In this document: positions 12,038-25,756 of the stretch, piece by piece | Numbering within the stretch: the first letter of the stretch is position 1 | Layout of the letters: each line of letters opens with the position of its first letter | Assembly: GCA_033297075.1 (NCBI GenBank) | Contig: MU858277.1 | Location: 1-53,997 of the forward strand | DNA length: 53,997 nucleotides | Origin: Rhypophila decipiens | Taxonomy: Eukaryota; Ascomycota; Sordariomycetes; Sordariales; Naviculisporaceae | Direction of reading: 5' to 3' | Program-made: the position numbers and the translations under genes | The notes under the pieces: model-generated | The model's database searches: none | What the model was told of the DNA's origin: nothing | Seen by the model: only the letters and a program-made list of their open reading frames with translations

Positions 12038-12388
12038 TTCAATTTAAACATCAAGTCCATCAACTTTGTTACGTATCACACTGCCAGTGAAGCTTGAATA
12101 AAAAGCAAGTTCGTAACCTGAATAACGAGACAGGTTCAACCATGTCACAATCACCAGAACAACCAAGAGATTTCCAACCACCGGAACAGCCAAGAATTAT
12201 TCCGGCCACCGGAACAGGGAACGCAGTTCTGGCTGCCGGACATATGTGTGGTACCTGCATATGTATGTGGTATTGTCGTTTATCAAACCCTATCAATTCG
12301 ACATTATAAACAAGGGAAAAAAGAAAAGAACGAAAATGAAAGAACCAACTCTTCGATTCACACTGAACTTGCAAAAGATGAATATCCA

Positions 12389-12470
12389 CGACGTGGGCCT
12401 GATTCGAACAGACGCTCCCGAAGGAACAAGATTTCTAGTCTTGCGCATTAGACCACTCTGCCACCACGCC
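12389..12470 (-). tRNA. tRNA-Ser (anticodon AGA)
   Basis: An 82-nt class II tRNA. Acceptor arm GGCGTGG pairs with CCACGTC (one G:U), followed by discriminator G. The anticodon stem CAAGA/TCTTG encloses loop CTAGAAA, giving anticodon AGA. The long variable arm is built on TTCC-TTC-GGGA. The T arm is GTCTG-TTCGAAT-CAGGC, which carries a B box. No intron. A run of four T follows in the 3' flank (minus strand) as a Pol III terminator. It is nearly identical to the copy at 29821-29902. Confidence 0.97.
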
Positions 12471-13280
12471 ACATGATGCTTGTTTTCTTATGTCTGTTTC
12501 CTGACTCAAGTGGCAGATGTCCAGGTGTGGACCCTGAGATCCAGATTCAGCGGTGCGGGTGTCCGTGAGTCTAACTCTGAACCTACCGACCTGAGTCGCG
12601 GAGACCTTTAGACGTCATCTGGAGGTACTAGAGGGAGTACAACTGCAGTGCTATTCAAATTTGTGCTGACGATGTATCTGGAATTGCCATCTTACAGCCC
12701 GGGGTTGCGAATCATCAGAAAACCGCGAATAATTGACCAGAAAACTCACTACGAAGGACGATCAGCCCACAAGGTTCAAAGAACATGGACTCGGAGGGTA
12801 TCAGACAAGCACTTTGAACAACAGGTGACCGTTCATTTACACTGGAAAACAAAGTTTATTGGCATCAAGATATGTAAATCACCGCATCTATCTTCTCTAA
12901 ATTCCCCGGAATTCCCCCGAACGTCCAAATTGACCTGCGCATTCACGGAGGGCAAGCCCATCCATTTCTACCGTAGCGAGGCTGCTATCATTCCCCATCG
13001 CTCAAAATGGACATGAAATCATCGCACTTCATATTTCTTCATCTTCGTCTCCCCATCCTCCACACAAGCAGTTTACCTTGGCCGACTTAAGACTCTCCGG
13101 TCATGTCCCGTGTCCCATGTCCCCAACCAAAAACCTGCCTCTGACCACCCCGGGTCAAGATCTGTCGCATCCCTACAACGACGCTGTTCACATTGTCCGC
13201 CAATGGCAGTCGCTTTGGTCCCAGGTTACACCGCCCGGAAAATCATCGCAGCGAACAAACCGTATCCGTACACAGACGTT
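12471..13280. other. Spacer between tRNA-Ser and the PKS 3' end
   Basis: About 810 bases. A 122-codon open frame (12648-13016 +) shows no domain and is not called. The end near 13280 must contain the PKS 3' UTR and polyadenylation site. No repeat or regulatory element is clear. Confidence 0.45.
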
Positions 13281-16200
13281 TTACTCCTCAGCGCTGACCT
13301 TGACAACAGCCGAACGCTGCGCAACCATGGCAGCAAGTGACGACAGACTGGCGTTACTGAGAATTTCGAAAACCGAAACCTCGCTCCGCAGCTCCTTGAA
13401 AACCCACGCGCGGATCTCGACAGCAACCAGGCTGTCAATCCCATACGAGTTGGCAGGATTCTCGGGATCCAAATCCCCTTCATCCATCATCATGGCCCTC
13501 GCCAGCTTGCGGACAAGTGCAGTCAGGGCGACGGCAGCCGCCTCGTCACCAGTCGTGGCAGCTGCCAAGGCCGCGCGGATCTCTTCTCCAGAGTTGCCAG
13601 CCTTGCCATTCTTGCCGCTCTTGCCGTTCATGTTCTTTGCGCTCAGCAGCTGGGTGTCGTAGATGCGAGCCGCAGCAAAGCGACTCTCATGGGCCCAGTA
13701 TGGTTCCTCGTGACCCTGAGCCTTCATCAGTCCGCCTGTGGCAAGTCCGAGAATAATCTCGGCTCCGTTGACGCCTGTATACTCATCAGTCTCACTCTGG
13801 TGAGTGGTGGCAGATAAAGAAATAGCAGTCTCGATCGCCTTGATCACATCTTGGGAAGTCATGACAATGGCAGCACCCTTGTCAAGGTAGCGATGCTGCT
13901 CAAGGACACCCTGATCAGCGGCGAATCCGATATCTTGGATGAGACCAAGACAGATGCTGTAACCATTCTGACCTCTGGCTCTGCGTCGTCGGGCCAATGC
14001 GTCCTGGAATGCGTTTCCGGCGTTGTAGTTGCCTTGGCCTCTGGATCCTACCACGCCAGCGATGGACGACAGGGAGATGAAGAAGTCCAGCTCGTCAGAG
14101 TTCGGAAGGAGTTCGTCCATGTTCCTCGTGACGTTGATCTTGGGTGCCAATGCCGCGTGGAAGTCCTCCAGCGACATGTTCTCAAAGAAGATGTCGCGGA
14201 TCTGCATGGCGAAGGTGATGGCGCCCTTGATGGGTGGAAATTCGAATTCGGATAGTGAAGAGAGTAGTTGAGAAAATGCAGCCTTTGATCCAATGTCGAG
14301 CGAAAAGGCCCTGAATCGCACACCTTGAGATGTCAGATCGTCTAGCAGGGCTTGGGCTTCCGGCGAGGCCGCGCCAGACCGTGAAGTAAAGACGAGATAT
14401 CGAGCCCCCTTGGACGCCATCCATCGTGCCAAGACCCTGCCGAGGCCACCAAGGCCGCCTGGAATCAGGTACGTGGCGTCAGACCGGAGGGTGAGTGAAG
14501 GCATACCCTTCTCCAGTGACTTTTGGCGGGCAGAGATTAGAGCGGTTGGTGGGACCATCGGAACTTGGTCTTCATCGTTGGGAATTAGAACAATTTTCCC
14601 GATGTCCTTGCCGCCGGCCAGTGTGCGGAAGGCTTCCTCGATGCGTGAGAATGGAAGCGTTGATGCCGGCCGAATAGGCTGGACGACACCTTGGGTGTGC
14701 AGAGCCATGACCTGCCGGAGAAGGCGAGCCGACAAGGGAATGTTGCGGTTGAATATGGCACTCATGTTGAGACCCGTAAAGGTTGTGTTTTGGAGGAACG
14801 GGATCATGTCCAGGCCCGCATTCTTGAACATGTCGTTCTTGCCCAGTTCGATGAACCGTCCAAACGGCGCGAGGTTCAGCCATGACTCACGGAGGGCTTC
14901 ACCGGCCAGTGAATTCAGTACAATATCGACGCCCCGGTTGTTTGTCAACCGCTTGAGACCCGCTGAGAAGGACAAATGGTCACGGCTGTTCAGAATATGA
15001 GAAGCAGGGATGTTATACTCGTCAATGAGGATTTTCTTCTCGGCCTCGGTTCCGACTGTAGCATAGATGGCGCCAGCTCCAGCATTCTGAGCAATGACAA
15101 TGGACGCCTGGCCAAATCCACCCGAAGCGGCGTGAATCAAGACTGTTTCACCAGCTTGAATACGAGCCAGATCCTGGAGAGCATAAATGGCAGCTGCGTA
15201 GACCGAGGTGAAGCTGGCAGCCTCGGTGAAACTCGTGGAATCAGGAATCTTTTGCACCGCTGACCAGTGGTTGCGCACATAGGTGCGGAAAGATCCAACG
15301 TGGCATGTCACAACCCGGTCGCCAGGGGCCAACTCTGTTACGCCATTGCCGACGCGGGTGATGATGCCGCTGCACTCGATGCCCATTCCGGCATCGTCAC
15401 CCTTCAGAGTTGGGTCAGTATTGCCCATGGCAAACATGACGTCGTCAGGGCTGAGAGGGATGGCCTTGACAAATATTTCAACTTGGCTGTCGCCCAGAGG
15501 CTTTTGGTGCTCGTCCGAGTCATCAACGAATCGCAGCGTGTCAAGAACACCAGGTGTCTTGATATCGAGGCGGAGTGGAACTCTCTCCGTGTCTGGAGTC
15601 GTGGACTCGGGATACCCGCCATAAGGAAGGAGCCTGGGTGCGTCAGTCTCCTTGGACTCCTTTTCTGCCCTGTCAAAAACATGGCTAAGGTCGGAATCGG
15701 TGTAGAGTCGAGGAACCTGGACCTGCCCATCGCGCAGTGCGAGCTCGAACTCGGCGTGCGAGCCGTGCAGTTGCGTCCTGAAAATTTGGCTGACGAGGGC
15801 CGCTTCAGAATCGCTGCCGGCGTCCTTGGGGTCAAGGTCCAATGTGGTCAGGCGAGTACTGGGCACCTCAGCTCGGATTGTGCGCCCTAGTCCGACGATA
15901 GCATTGGCCTCTGGAACAGGTGAGTCTACAGCTCCGCCCCTAGTAAGCCAAAGCGTGCTCCCCGCCGTCAGAATTACTTTCTTGAGCGCTTCAAAGTCCT
16001 CGGGTTTGTCGACTGTGACAACGAACGGCTTGTGAGCTTCAAGTGCCACAATGACTGCCTGCTTCTTCAGATCCGCCTTTGCTGCTTCAAGAAGGGAAAC
16101 TCGGTTGATCGAGATGCTTTGGTCGCCGGATTGAGACTGGATGGTTCTGGCAATCTTGTCGACCCAGCTGTCGATGTGGCTGGCCATCTTCTCTGGTGCG

Positions 16201-19200
16201 ATGAGGAAGATTTCCCGTGGTGGCTCTGGTAGTGTCGGCACTGGCGCAGCAACTGAGATCATGAGAGACTTCAGGTAAAGATCTTGCCGCTTGGTATCCT
16301 TGAATCGAAGCTTGATACCATCAAATCCTTGCTCGCGGAGGAGCATTTCCCATTTGTCTTCTTCAACAAGGGGTCCGCCCTTGCGACCATCGTCTTCACC
16401 CATCCACCATCCAGGAAGACATCCGACAATCATAGGTACTCGAGCTGCGGTGGTGTTTGTAATCTCCTCAAGGAGGAGAATTCCTCCCGGCCTCAGGAGC
16501 GAGCGGCAATGTCCCAGTACCTTGCCGAGACATGAGGTGGCGTGCAAAACGTTGCTGGCGACGACGAGGTCGTACTCACCCAACGAGAACCCTTGATCAC
16601 GGGGGTGCTTCTCAATGTTCAAGACCTTGAAATCGAGAAAGTCAGACCACTCGGCAAAGTCGGTGGCAGCAGATTCGAAGAAGCCGCTGCTCAGATCCGT
16701 GAAGACGTAGGAAACAAGTCTGTTGGCAGCCTGGCCGGGCTTACCAAGTGTTTTGAGAATGGCAGCTGTCGTGCCACCCGTGCCAGCGCCAACCTCCAGC
16801 ACCTTGAGAGGTCGTTTGTGGCTCAGATGCTTGACGTACTGTCCAATAATGCTCTGGATCCTGGTGGTACCAAAGGCCTCACGGTAGAACTTGGTCAGCA
16901 AGTCGTTTTCGCGTAGGACTTGGAGGGGCTCAATCTCTCCGGCCAAGATGGCATCTAGGTTCGTGCCCACTTGACAAAGAAGGGCTCCATGGACAGCACG
17001 CTGGAATGCTCGCTGGATAACTTCATCCTCTTGCTCGCGGGACAGAACCAGCCAGTCTTCTGCAGAGTCCTTCGGGGGCTGCCTTTCGTGGGTATACCTG
17101 GCAGCATTGGCCACCACCTCTCGCATGTAGGCATACAGCAAGCGGTGATGCGCCGAGAGCTTGCTTCCTGGTCGGTCTAGGCCGCAGTCCTCGATGGTCT
17201 TGACACTCCTCTTGCAAAAGATGTAGCAGGCGTGCTCGAGCTCAGAGATCCACTCTGCATTTGCGTCGTCGATCGGAAGCACGTGCTTCTCTAGCAAAGC
17301 GGCAAGCACTGCATCTGGAGTGTTCTCGACGTCAACACCCCAGTTGTGCCGTGCAGCCATTTTGGTCAGCTCAGCTTCGATTTTGCGATCCTCGACATTA
17401 TTCTCGGCGCGACCAGCCTCTTCCAGGGTCTCAAGAGCGACGGTTCTGCACCCCTCAATCTTGACAAGTTCCTCGCCCCAGCTCTCGTCGGCAATGACAG
17501 CATCACCAGCGTACTCGGTCTTTCCGACGGGCTTGCTCGTGCAGTAGCCGATGAGTTTGGCCCCGGCCTTCTTGTCGAACATCTTGGCCGAGACCCAGAC
17601 GAAATCGATGAACTTGGGAATCTTGGCCCGATCAACCGTTAATCCGCCCTCGGTGGCTGCCGACGCCGCCATCTGAACCACTCCATCCAGCGTGGTGGGA
17701 TGGATGATGTGATCATGCTCGTAGTTCTCCGGCATGAGAGCCGCCGTGTCGGAGATGACCAGGTCGCAGATGCTCTCATAATGACCAGAGCCAATCGTCT
17801 TCAAGACCTGAAATATCGGACCCAGCTGAACACCCATCCTGTTGATAAAGTCGTAGAAATCAGCCACGGGCACCTGCGGGGGTTTATCCGCCTCGAGACG
17901 TGAATAGAACTTCTTGTGGGCCTCCATTTTCACCTGCCTCTCATCGGTAAAGGCCTGGCCTTGAGCAGAGGCCGTGGGCGCGTACTGGATTGAAATGAGC
18001 CCAGCACAATTCTGTGTCCAAAGTCCTTCGTCGTTGCGACTTGCGATGGTGAATTCTTGCCAAGCGTGGTCTAGGGACCTTGTGCCAGTTCTCCAGGAGC
18101 GAAGCTGAATTCTGGTCTCGAGCTTTCCCTCCTTGCCACCCACACCATCATGTGGGATCACCATGGCCGCCCCGGACTGGATGTCTCGAAGGCGATATCC
18201 CTGCACCTCCCGAGTTGGATCCACGGTTTGGCGAGCAGCTTCAATCGCCATGACCATCATGCCTGCAAACGGGTACAGGATGGAGGACTGAACTTGGTGA
18301 TGTTCGATCCAGGGAATCTCGGCAACCCGGAAATAATTCCGCCACGAGGGCTCTGCGTCGGACGAGTACTCATCCCGGACGCCCACGAGATCATGGCGCG
18401 GGAGAGGCCGGAAGCGGAAGGCTCTTGTGGCCGATGGCTCATGCCAGTACTTTGTAGAGCGGTTCCAAATGACAGGGGGAATATCGGTCAATTGGTGTGT
18501 TTGGTTGAGCACTGCCAGGGGAATCGACTGGGGATTATTTGCCGATACAATGTCGGGTGAGTAGCCCTGCTGGGTCAAAGAGCCAATGGCGGACAAGGCC
18601 GACTCGGTGGCAGACACATTGCGAGTCAGAACGGACACGTACGGGATAGTTGTTGGCTTGGACGAGGATGAAGCAACCGCGGCCACGATTTGCTTGATGG
18701 GACCCTGAAGGGCGGCATGCGGGCCCACCTCCACGATGGTGTCGACCTGGAAAGACTTGCTATTGCGCGTTGTGGTCCGGCGCTTGGAAGCGGCGGCTGG
18801 ATTGTGGGTCAGTGCAGCCTGCACAGCTTGGTCGAACTTGACAGGATTGACCAAGTTGGACACCCAGTAGGAGGGCGAGGATAGGGCAGCAGACTCAATC
18901 AGATCGCCACTGACGGAAGAGAACATTGTAACCGTCGACTCTGCCGCCTTCTCGGGGACCATGGACTTGAGTCCCTTTATTGAGTCAAGATATTCGTCCG
19001 CGATGGTCTGCATGTGGTGCGAGTGGTACGCGACCTTGACGGCCAGCTTCCGGTTGAAGACCTGTTCCTCTTCCAGCGCCAGCCCAAGCTTGTCGACAAG
19101 CTTGGCATCACCAGAAACGGTGACGCTCGAAGGGCTGTTGATACAAGCCACGACAATCTTGCCCTCTGAAGTGTCCTCGTCGAGGATTTTGTTGATTCGA

Positions 19201-21651
19201 GTATTGGCGTCGGACTCACCCAGGCCGACTGCCATCATGGCACCCTCCTGCTTGATCGCACTTGATAGACGACCGCGGTGGTAGGCGATCAACCAGGCTG
19301 CTTCGCGGGTAATGGCCCCTTTGGCATATGCAGCACCAATCTCTCCGCTGGAATGCCCAGCAACAACCCGAGGCTTCACGCCCCAGCTGGCCAACAGATC
19401 GACGAGGGCAATTTGAACAGCTGTACAAGCAGGCTGGGAAATGGCGGCTTCCCCAATCCGCGAATTCTTCTTGTCTTTGGATAACTCTCCAGTGAGGTCC
19501 CAGTCGGCTCCGCAGCTCTTCATGTAGTCTGCCGCGGCCTCGATGCTCTCTCTGTACACTGGATACACTTGCAGCTCACGACCCATTCCAAACCACTGAG
19601 CGCCCTGGCCGGTAAGGATGAAGGCCGCTTTCTGGCTATCTTGGGCGCGAACAGGCTTCGATGGCTTCGATAGGGCGGCCTTGGCGGACTCCATGTCGGA
19701 GACGACAGCATACGACCGCCATTGGAAACGGGATCGCTTGTGGGAAAGGGTGAAGGCCAACTTGTCCAAAAGCCTAAGGTTGGATGCAGTGTCTTTGGAG
19801 GTGTGGGACTCCAAGTACTCGCCTAGAGCGGCAGCACGTCCCTCGGTACCCTTTTGCTCGTGCGAGGACCAGATGAGCAGGCGAGGGCCAGTGTAAACGT
19901 CCGGTGACGCGGCTGTAAGATTCCTGACTGCAGTGTCATTCTTAACGGCATTGCCGTTTAGGTTCACCGTGACTGCACTGTTGCCGTCGCAATCGGTCTC
20001 TGTGCTCTCAGAGCTGCGGCGGGAATCGATGGATATTTCCGTAACCGAGACAGCGGTGTCAATCTTTTCGTCACTGAAGGTAACCCTCCTGGGGCCGTTG
20101 GCGCTGCGAAGAAGCTCCTCGGGGTCAATGACGGTATTGTGTGCCCCGGTCAGTCCACGTTCCTTTAGATAGTGGTAGGCATCGTCGATGATACAGTGAC
20201 CATTGGTGCCACCATAGCCAAATGAGTTGATGCTCACTCTGCGGACACCCTTGGTTGGCCATGGGGTGAGCTTGGTGGGGATCTTCAGCTTCCAGCCTTC
20301 CATGTCAATTTTGGGATTCGGCTTCTCGTAGTAGGCGACTGGTGGAATCAGGCCCTTTTCGACGCAGTAGATGCTCTTGACGATACTCGCGAGACCGGCA
20401 ATGGCTTCGAGATGTCCAATGTTTGGCTTGATGGAACCTACCAGGATCTGCGGATGCTCCTCTGACCTCTCCTGACCGAACGTAGCGCCAATAGCACTGC
20501 ATTCAAGGGGGTCTCCTACCGGCGTGCCGGTGCCGTGAGCCTCGAAATACTGCGTGTCTTTGAAGGACAGTCCAGCGGCAGCATAAGTGCTTCGGATCAG
20601 GGCCTCTTGGGACTGGGCCGAGGGGACGGTGATTCCAGGCGTACGTCCGTCTTGATTGACCCCGGTACCGCGAATGACGGCACGAATGACATTACCATCA
20701 CGGAGCGCTGCTTCAAGGGGCTTGAGAATTACCACAACAGCGCCCTCACCACGACCATATCCGTTGGCGCTGGCGTCGAAACACTTGCAACGGCCATCTG
20801 GGGACAGGAAATGGAGATTGCTGAGGGCCGATGAAAGCTCGGGCATGAACATGAAGTTAGCTCCACCAACAATTGCCTGTTGGGATGATGCTGTTAGATC
20901 AACGAAATACTTGGGACTCAGCGCTAGAGGTAAGTACTCACCGAATTGGATTCGCCGGTCCTGATGCTCTGACAGGCCAGGTGCAGGGCAACGAGTGTCG
21001 AGGAGCACGCTGTGTCAAGCACAAAACAGGGGCCCTTCAAGTCGAAGAACCATGACAATCTGGCAGACAGCATAGGCTGGCCATTTCCGGTTCCTTCGTA
21101 CATGGGAATGTCCTCGACATCGTGAAGTCTGAGACGGAAATAGTCATGAGCAAAGGTTGCCATGTAGCAGCCCATGCTGGTTCCAGCCACATCTTGAATT
21201 CGCATGCCGGCTGAATAACAATATCACAAGAAGCATGAATTAGCTGTTGAACAGTTTGGAAGAGTGGGTAATAGACAATCTTACCATTCTCGAGGCCCTC
21301 ATAAGCCAGTTCCAAGGCAATGCGCTGCTGGGGGTCCATGGCATGGGCCTCTTTGGCCGTGATGGAAAAGAAGGGGGCATCGAAACCGGTAACATCGCAT
21401 TTCATGAAGTGCCCGGTCTTCGTATTGAACGTGCCACTGTGCTCGGGATCGGGGTGGTAGAAGGCGTCCATGTTGAGACGATCCTTGGGCCATTCGCTAT
21501 GGGCATTCTTTCCGGCCGCTATCATCTCCCAGAGCTTGTCTGGGTTGCTGGCATCACCAGGGAAGCGGCCCGCAATGCCAACAACAGCAATAGGCATGGA
21601 TCCATCCTCGGCGAGGATGTCCGAAACGTTGGGCTGCTCAGATGTCGACAT
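13281..21651 (-). CDS. Highly reducing type I polyketide synthase (KS-AT-DH-cMT-ER-KR-ACP)
   Basis: Iterative synthase building a reduced, C-methylated chain from malonyl-CoA. Three exons (21651-21285, 21210-20942, 20876-13281; introns 74 and 65 nt) give 2743 aa. KS: Cys in DTACSS (about 190), His in EAHGTGT (about 327) and in NIGHLE (about 364). AT: FILTGQGAQW (about 633), Ser in GHSSGE (about 721). DH: HHQVQSSILYP (about 1071), Asp in HPTTLDG (about 1273). C-methyltransferase: an intact SAM loop LEVGAGTGGTT (about 1577). ER: NADPH loop GGFGQAS (about 2132). KR: GGLGGLGR (about 2355), Tyr in GNYNAGN (about 2497). ACP: Ser in GIDSLV (about 2693). All domains keep their key residues, so each may be active. 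The protein ends about 50 aa after the ACP serine, with no thioesterase, reductase or condensation domain, so release must occur in trans. The divergent FSH hydrolase next door fits. The product is not predictable from this. Confidence 0.97.
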
Positions 21652-22978
21652 GGCGAGATTGGTATCTGTTCAGCGACGTGAGTAGTGTTTTATCGAACAA
21701 TATGGAATAGCAACGGAAAGCCCAAGGTCGAGTCCTCTGTCCTGGATGGTGGGCAGAGAGAGTAAGCCAAAGGAGTAGAAATCAGATGTCTTGGGGCGGG
21801 TAGGATGACACTAACCCGGATTCTATTTGGATGACAGTTGAGCGGTGATGGATAAGATAGGAATGGCTCGATGTGGCTTGGAAATGGAGTGTGCTAGTGC
21901 CTGAAAGTGCTGTTGATGATGCTACGAGACAGAATAACCGCGGATGTTGGACGCCAGTACGCCACCAACGCAAACTGAACCAGTGTTGGACAGACAACGG
22001 TTCTGGCTTTTGTCAGGCAGAAAGCAGGTAGAGTTTGTGGGCTCAACAAACAGTTTGCGTGAGAAAGGAGAGATAGCAAATATGGCAAATAAGAAGTGTG
22101 TTCTAGGTAGATAACAGGTTATTTGAGCGGCCGAGGCATCCAAGGAAGCTGCTGGTGGGAAAAGGAAAGAAAAAATGTGTGCCAGAACTTGGCCCGTAGA
22201 AATAGGGGCTCGAGCAAACTCGGGGATGGGCTTCAGAATTGCTCTAAATGATCTCTTATCTCTTCTTTTTATGAGAATGACCGAAAAGGAGCGGGATGAT
22301 CGGGATGGAGGTGTTATTTGCCCCACGCGCGTCGCGGCCCGGACCCAAAGTTTCACAGCGGGCCTGGGACGAATGATGAACCTAATCTTGTGGTTGTAGC
22401 CTTGTGAGCCGAACATTGCCCGATACCCAGATTTTCACGGCTTGGAGCGTTCAAGCTTCGCAGACAACGCAAGTGCTGTATGGTCAGTCCCGCCGTTCGA
22501 TCTGGCTTATCATTTTACCGCAATACCTTGGTAATCTCGTCATCAGTTTTGTCAATTCCCAGTGGACTCCATACTCGTTCGTTGAGCCCCGCTTCGTTTT
22601 CCGGGCCGGCGAACTGACTCTCGGCCTGGGCCTCAACCGAGAAACACAATATGGCGCCTTAGCACTTCTTTCATACACGTTCACATTTCCGTCTGCCGCC
22701 TTTTTTGTTCAAGGGGCCCAAGGGCAAACAAGGAAGCAAACTAGCTGCACCGGAACTTGGAAGTCCCGGGGCCACCACAGTGCAAGAGGTGCCAATTCCT
22801 GCCGCACGGTAGATGTCACGAGTGGAACCGAACTCCTCCGTCTTCCGTCGAGAACTTCAGCCCCTCCCACACCGTAGGCCAATTCTTTCCAGCTCGCAAG
22901 TACCTAAGAAACCAAATAGATAGTTCGAGTTTGTCATTAGCGGCACCGAGACTGCTTCTAGACATCAGCGCGGGAACA
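21652..22978. promoter_or_regulatory. Divergent intergenic region between PKS and FSH hydrolase
   Basis: A 1327-base region from which the PKS (-) and the hydrolase (+) are transcribed in opposite directions, so a shared bidirectional control region is likely. The 157-codon open frame 22404-22877 shows no domain. I could not single out a binding-site pair by eye; a GC-rich patch (GCGCGTCGCGGCCCGG, near 22325-22341) is the most distinctive segment. Confidence 0.5.
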
Positions 22979-23876
22979 ATGACCACCAGGATCCTCTGTC
23001 TTCACGGTCTCGGGAGCAATTCGGCCATCCTCGAAAGCCAGCTCCAGCCGTTTCGGTCCCAGTTGCCCCCAAGTTGGGAGTTTGAGTTTCTCGACGGAGA
23101 GACAACGTCAAGGCCGTTTCTCGGTAAGCTCCTATAACGCTCTTGCCACCATTCCGATCCTTTCAACTGACTGAACAGATGTCGGAAAGACGTTCCCGGG
23201 CCCGTATCTCTGCTATTACGATGCGCCAACCCCTGAAAAAGTACAGGCTGCCGTTGATCTTGTCATGGACGCAGTAGAGGAAGATGGCCCCTTCGATGCA
23301 GTTCTGGGATTCTCGTACGGAGCGTCGTTAGCCGTCACTGTGATTGCCGCAGCCGCTGAGAAAAGTCCGAACAAGCTGCCCCCATTCAAGTCGGCCATTC
23401 TCTTCAACAGCATCACACCGTACCGCCTTGGGTCCGGTCCGCTTCACATAACACATGATCTTAGCATTCCTGGAAAAGGGGCCGTGGTGAGCGCCTACCG
23501 TGACGACTACACAGCAGCCCAGAATGAGAAATACGACATATGGAATGACCCAGAGGCAGATAGCACTGTCCAGGAGATGAAGATGCGCCAGACAGAGCCC
23601 AGGGGCACAATCACGGACAAAGGGACAACGGCACTTTTGTTGGGGTACTATGCACCCATCCACGGCATCCGCGTAAGGGTGCCCACGCTGCACGTCCATG
23701 GAGAGAATGATGCCTTTTATACCCAAAGCAAACGAGTGGTGGATTTATGTGATCCGGCGCCGGGCAGGAAGGTTATTTCGCACAGTGGCGGTCACCACTT
23801 TCCAAAGGACACTGCGACCATGGCCAAGGTGGTGAATGCGATTGAATGGGTGGTCGAGAGAGGCGCACATGCCTAA
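22979..23876 (+). CDS. FSH-family serine hydrolase, probable trans-acting polyketide thioesterase
   Basis: Two exons (22979-23123 and 23179-23876; 55-nt intron GTAAGC..ACAG) give 280 aa. The N-terminus MTTRILCLHGLGSN is the usual start of the FSH1 alpha/beta-hydrolase family. The nucleophile lies in GFSYGAS (about residue 93). The acid is probably in HVHGENDAFY and the base in HSGGHHFP near the C-terminus. There is no signal peptide, so it is cytosolic. Known family members in polyketide clusters, LovG (lovastatin) and Bref-TH (brefeldin A), hydrolyse the finished chain from an ACP-terminated highly reducing PKS. This gene diverges from exactly such a PKS, which makes that role the best inference. 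A general esterase acting on a pathway ester is the alternative. Confidence 0.93.
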
Positions 23877-24027
23877 CTTTCATTTTCCACGTCCTTGACC
23901 ACCTACACGTACGGTCAATGTATGAAGGAGCAACACCAGAATTTTAAAAGCCACAAGTAGCTAGCGATGTACTCCATAGACAGACCAAATGAACCCCCTG
24001 CCGCTCTCCACCTTCCCAGGTTCCTGC

Positions 24028-25756
24028 TCAATGATGCCCCCTTTTCTTGACATAAACAGGCCAGCCTCCAGGAACGGCCGTAAAATACGCCTTCCAGGAC
24101 CACTCCTGCTTGGGATCAACCTGGTCAAATTCGTAATCCCTGACCAAAGTAGCGCAGATCTTGGACAACTCAATCTTGGCAATATTCGGCCCCGGACAAC
24201 TGGAATACCCAGCACCCCACGGAATAAAGTACTTTTCCAACGAAGCCGCATTAGGTCGGAACCATCTGTCCGGGTTAAACTCGCGCGCATCTTCTCCCCA
24301 GATCTCCTTGGAATGGTGCATGACCCAGATATTGACCGAAACGATAACTCCCTCGGGAATGGTGTACTCATCAAACGTCATGCCGCCCTTGCCCACTACC
24401 CGAGGCAAACCCATCGACGCCGGCCCAAAGATCCTCAGCGCCTCCTTGATGCACGCCTGGAGGTAGACCATTTTCTGGGCCGAGGCATAACTCACCACTC
24501 CACCCGGCCCTCCTTCACCTCCTTCACCTCCCAAAACCTCATCCACCTCCTTCCTCGCTCGCTCCCACGCCCCGGGGCATCGAATCATGTAATACACAAA
24601 CGCCTGCAAACCCGCCGCAACAGTCTCATTGCCCGCAGCAATGGCCCCAAATGCCGCACTTCTCACCTCGTGCTCCTCCATCCTGGCCTTGCCCGATCCA
24701 AGCTTTCCGTCGAAAGATCGAGTGCTCTCTAGCATACGCAGCCAATGACCGAGTGCATCGACCCTCTCCACATCAGGTCGATCCATTCGCTCTTTGATAG
24801 CCGACATGGCGGTGTTGATCAGATGGCCCCAGGGCGCAATCCCCAGCCAAGTGACAAATCTATTGCTCAGTAGGGCTACGTGGACCCAGCGGAAGAAACC
24901 GGCTATAGACACGTACGCAGCTTGCGCGTGGGAGTTGGCGATTGTATTGTCAATGTCCTTTCCCGCTTCGAGGAACCCCATTGGTTTGGAGAATATGACT
25001 TCACCAATGACATCAGATGTAGCAAAGGTGAACCAGTCCGCTAGCTCAATGGCTTTTTTCTGTGTGGAGAATCTGTCGAACCAGGTGAACAAGCGGGACA
25101 AGGTAGCGTCGATGCCATCCTCGGAACGGAGGAGATTCGGCAGGGTGTAAGCTGCGCTAAGGTGGCGCGAGAGCTCGTTCTTGATGGCCGGGTCGGTGGC
25201 GCCCATAGGACTCTGGAACCGGCCGTCGGGAAAGGCAATCACTTTGTACCATGGCCCTTTGTGGAGCGGGGCGGAGAGGATTTTCTTTATGGCGCTCGGG
25301 TGGGAGAGGGAGATCTCGTTGGGCGCTATGCGGACTAGGTGGCCTGTTTTTGTTGCCGAATTAGCATTAATTGTCTCCCTGCACGTCATCAAGGTAGTGT
25401 CCGGGGGATGAGGCACTTCGGCGCCCCCATCTCTCAAGTCACCTTTCCCCAGCCGAGGTACGAGAGAGTGGCATATTGCAGGGACCCTTCAAGTGGCTGG
25501 CAGATGACGGTCCGAGGATCAAGAGAAGCGAGCACATACCATGCTTATCATGGAGCCGAATGAGCTCCAGGTTCTGATCGCCCTTTAGGATCCGGTGAAT
25601 GTGCCAGAGACGGGTGAAGCTGGCCACGAACGGCCCAGGCACATGAGAGATGGGAGAAAGATATCGACGGTAGATGCACAACGTAAAGATGGCAATGGCA
25701 ATGACGCCGGCAAGTTGCCCACCGCTGAGGCCTAAAAGCCCGTGGAAAGCGCCCAT
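24028..25756 (-). CDS. Cytochrome P450 monooxygenase
   Basis: Two exons (25756-25540 and 25343-24028; 196-nt intron, long for this locus) give 510 aa, the usual P450 size. An N-terminal membrane anchor (GVIAIAIFTLCIY, about 18-30) is followed by the proline-rich hinge VPGP. The I-helix oxygen-binding motif is AGNETV, the K-helix ExxR is KEALR, and the heme loop is PWGAGYSSCPG with the Cys ligand. The heme loop has Trp for the usual Phe and Ser for the usual Arg; GYxSCPG variants occur in pisatin-demethylase-like P450s, so activity is still expected. It acts at the ER membrane with a P450 reductase. It faces the FSH gene tail to tail with only 151 bases between, and diverges from the MFS gene, which supports hydroxylation or oxidation of the released polyketide. 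The exact reaction is unknown. Confidence 0.95.

Noticed and set aside
22404..22877. 157-codon open frame upstream of the FSH hydrolase
   Set aside because: Lies in the shared divergent promoter, shows no domain and no splice link to the hydrolase start.
24028..25756. P450 heme loop WGAGYSSCPG suspected of being inactive
   Set aside because: The Cys ligand, ExxR and AGxET are all present, and GYxSCPG variants are known in active fungal P450 families.
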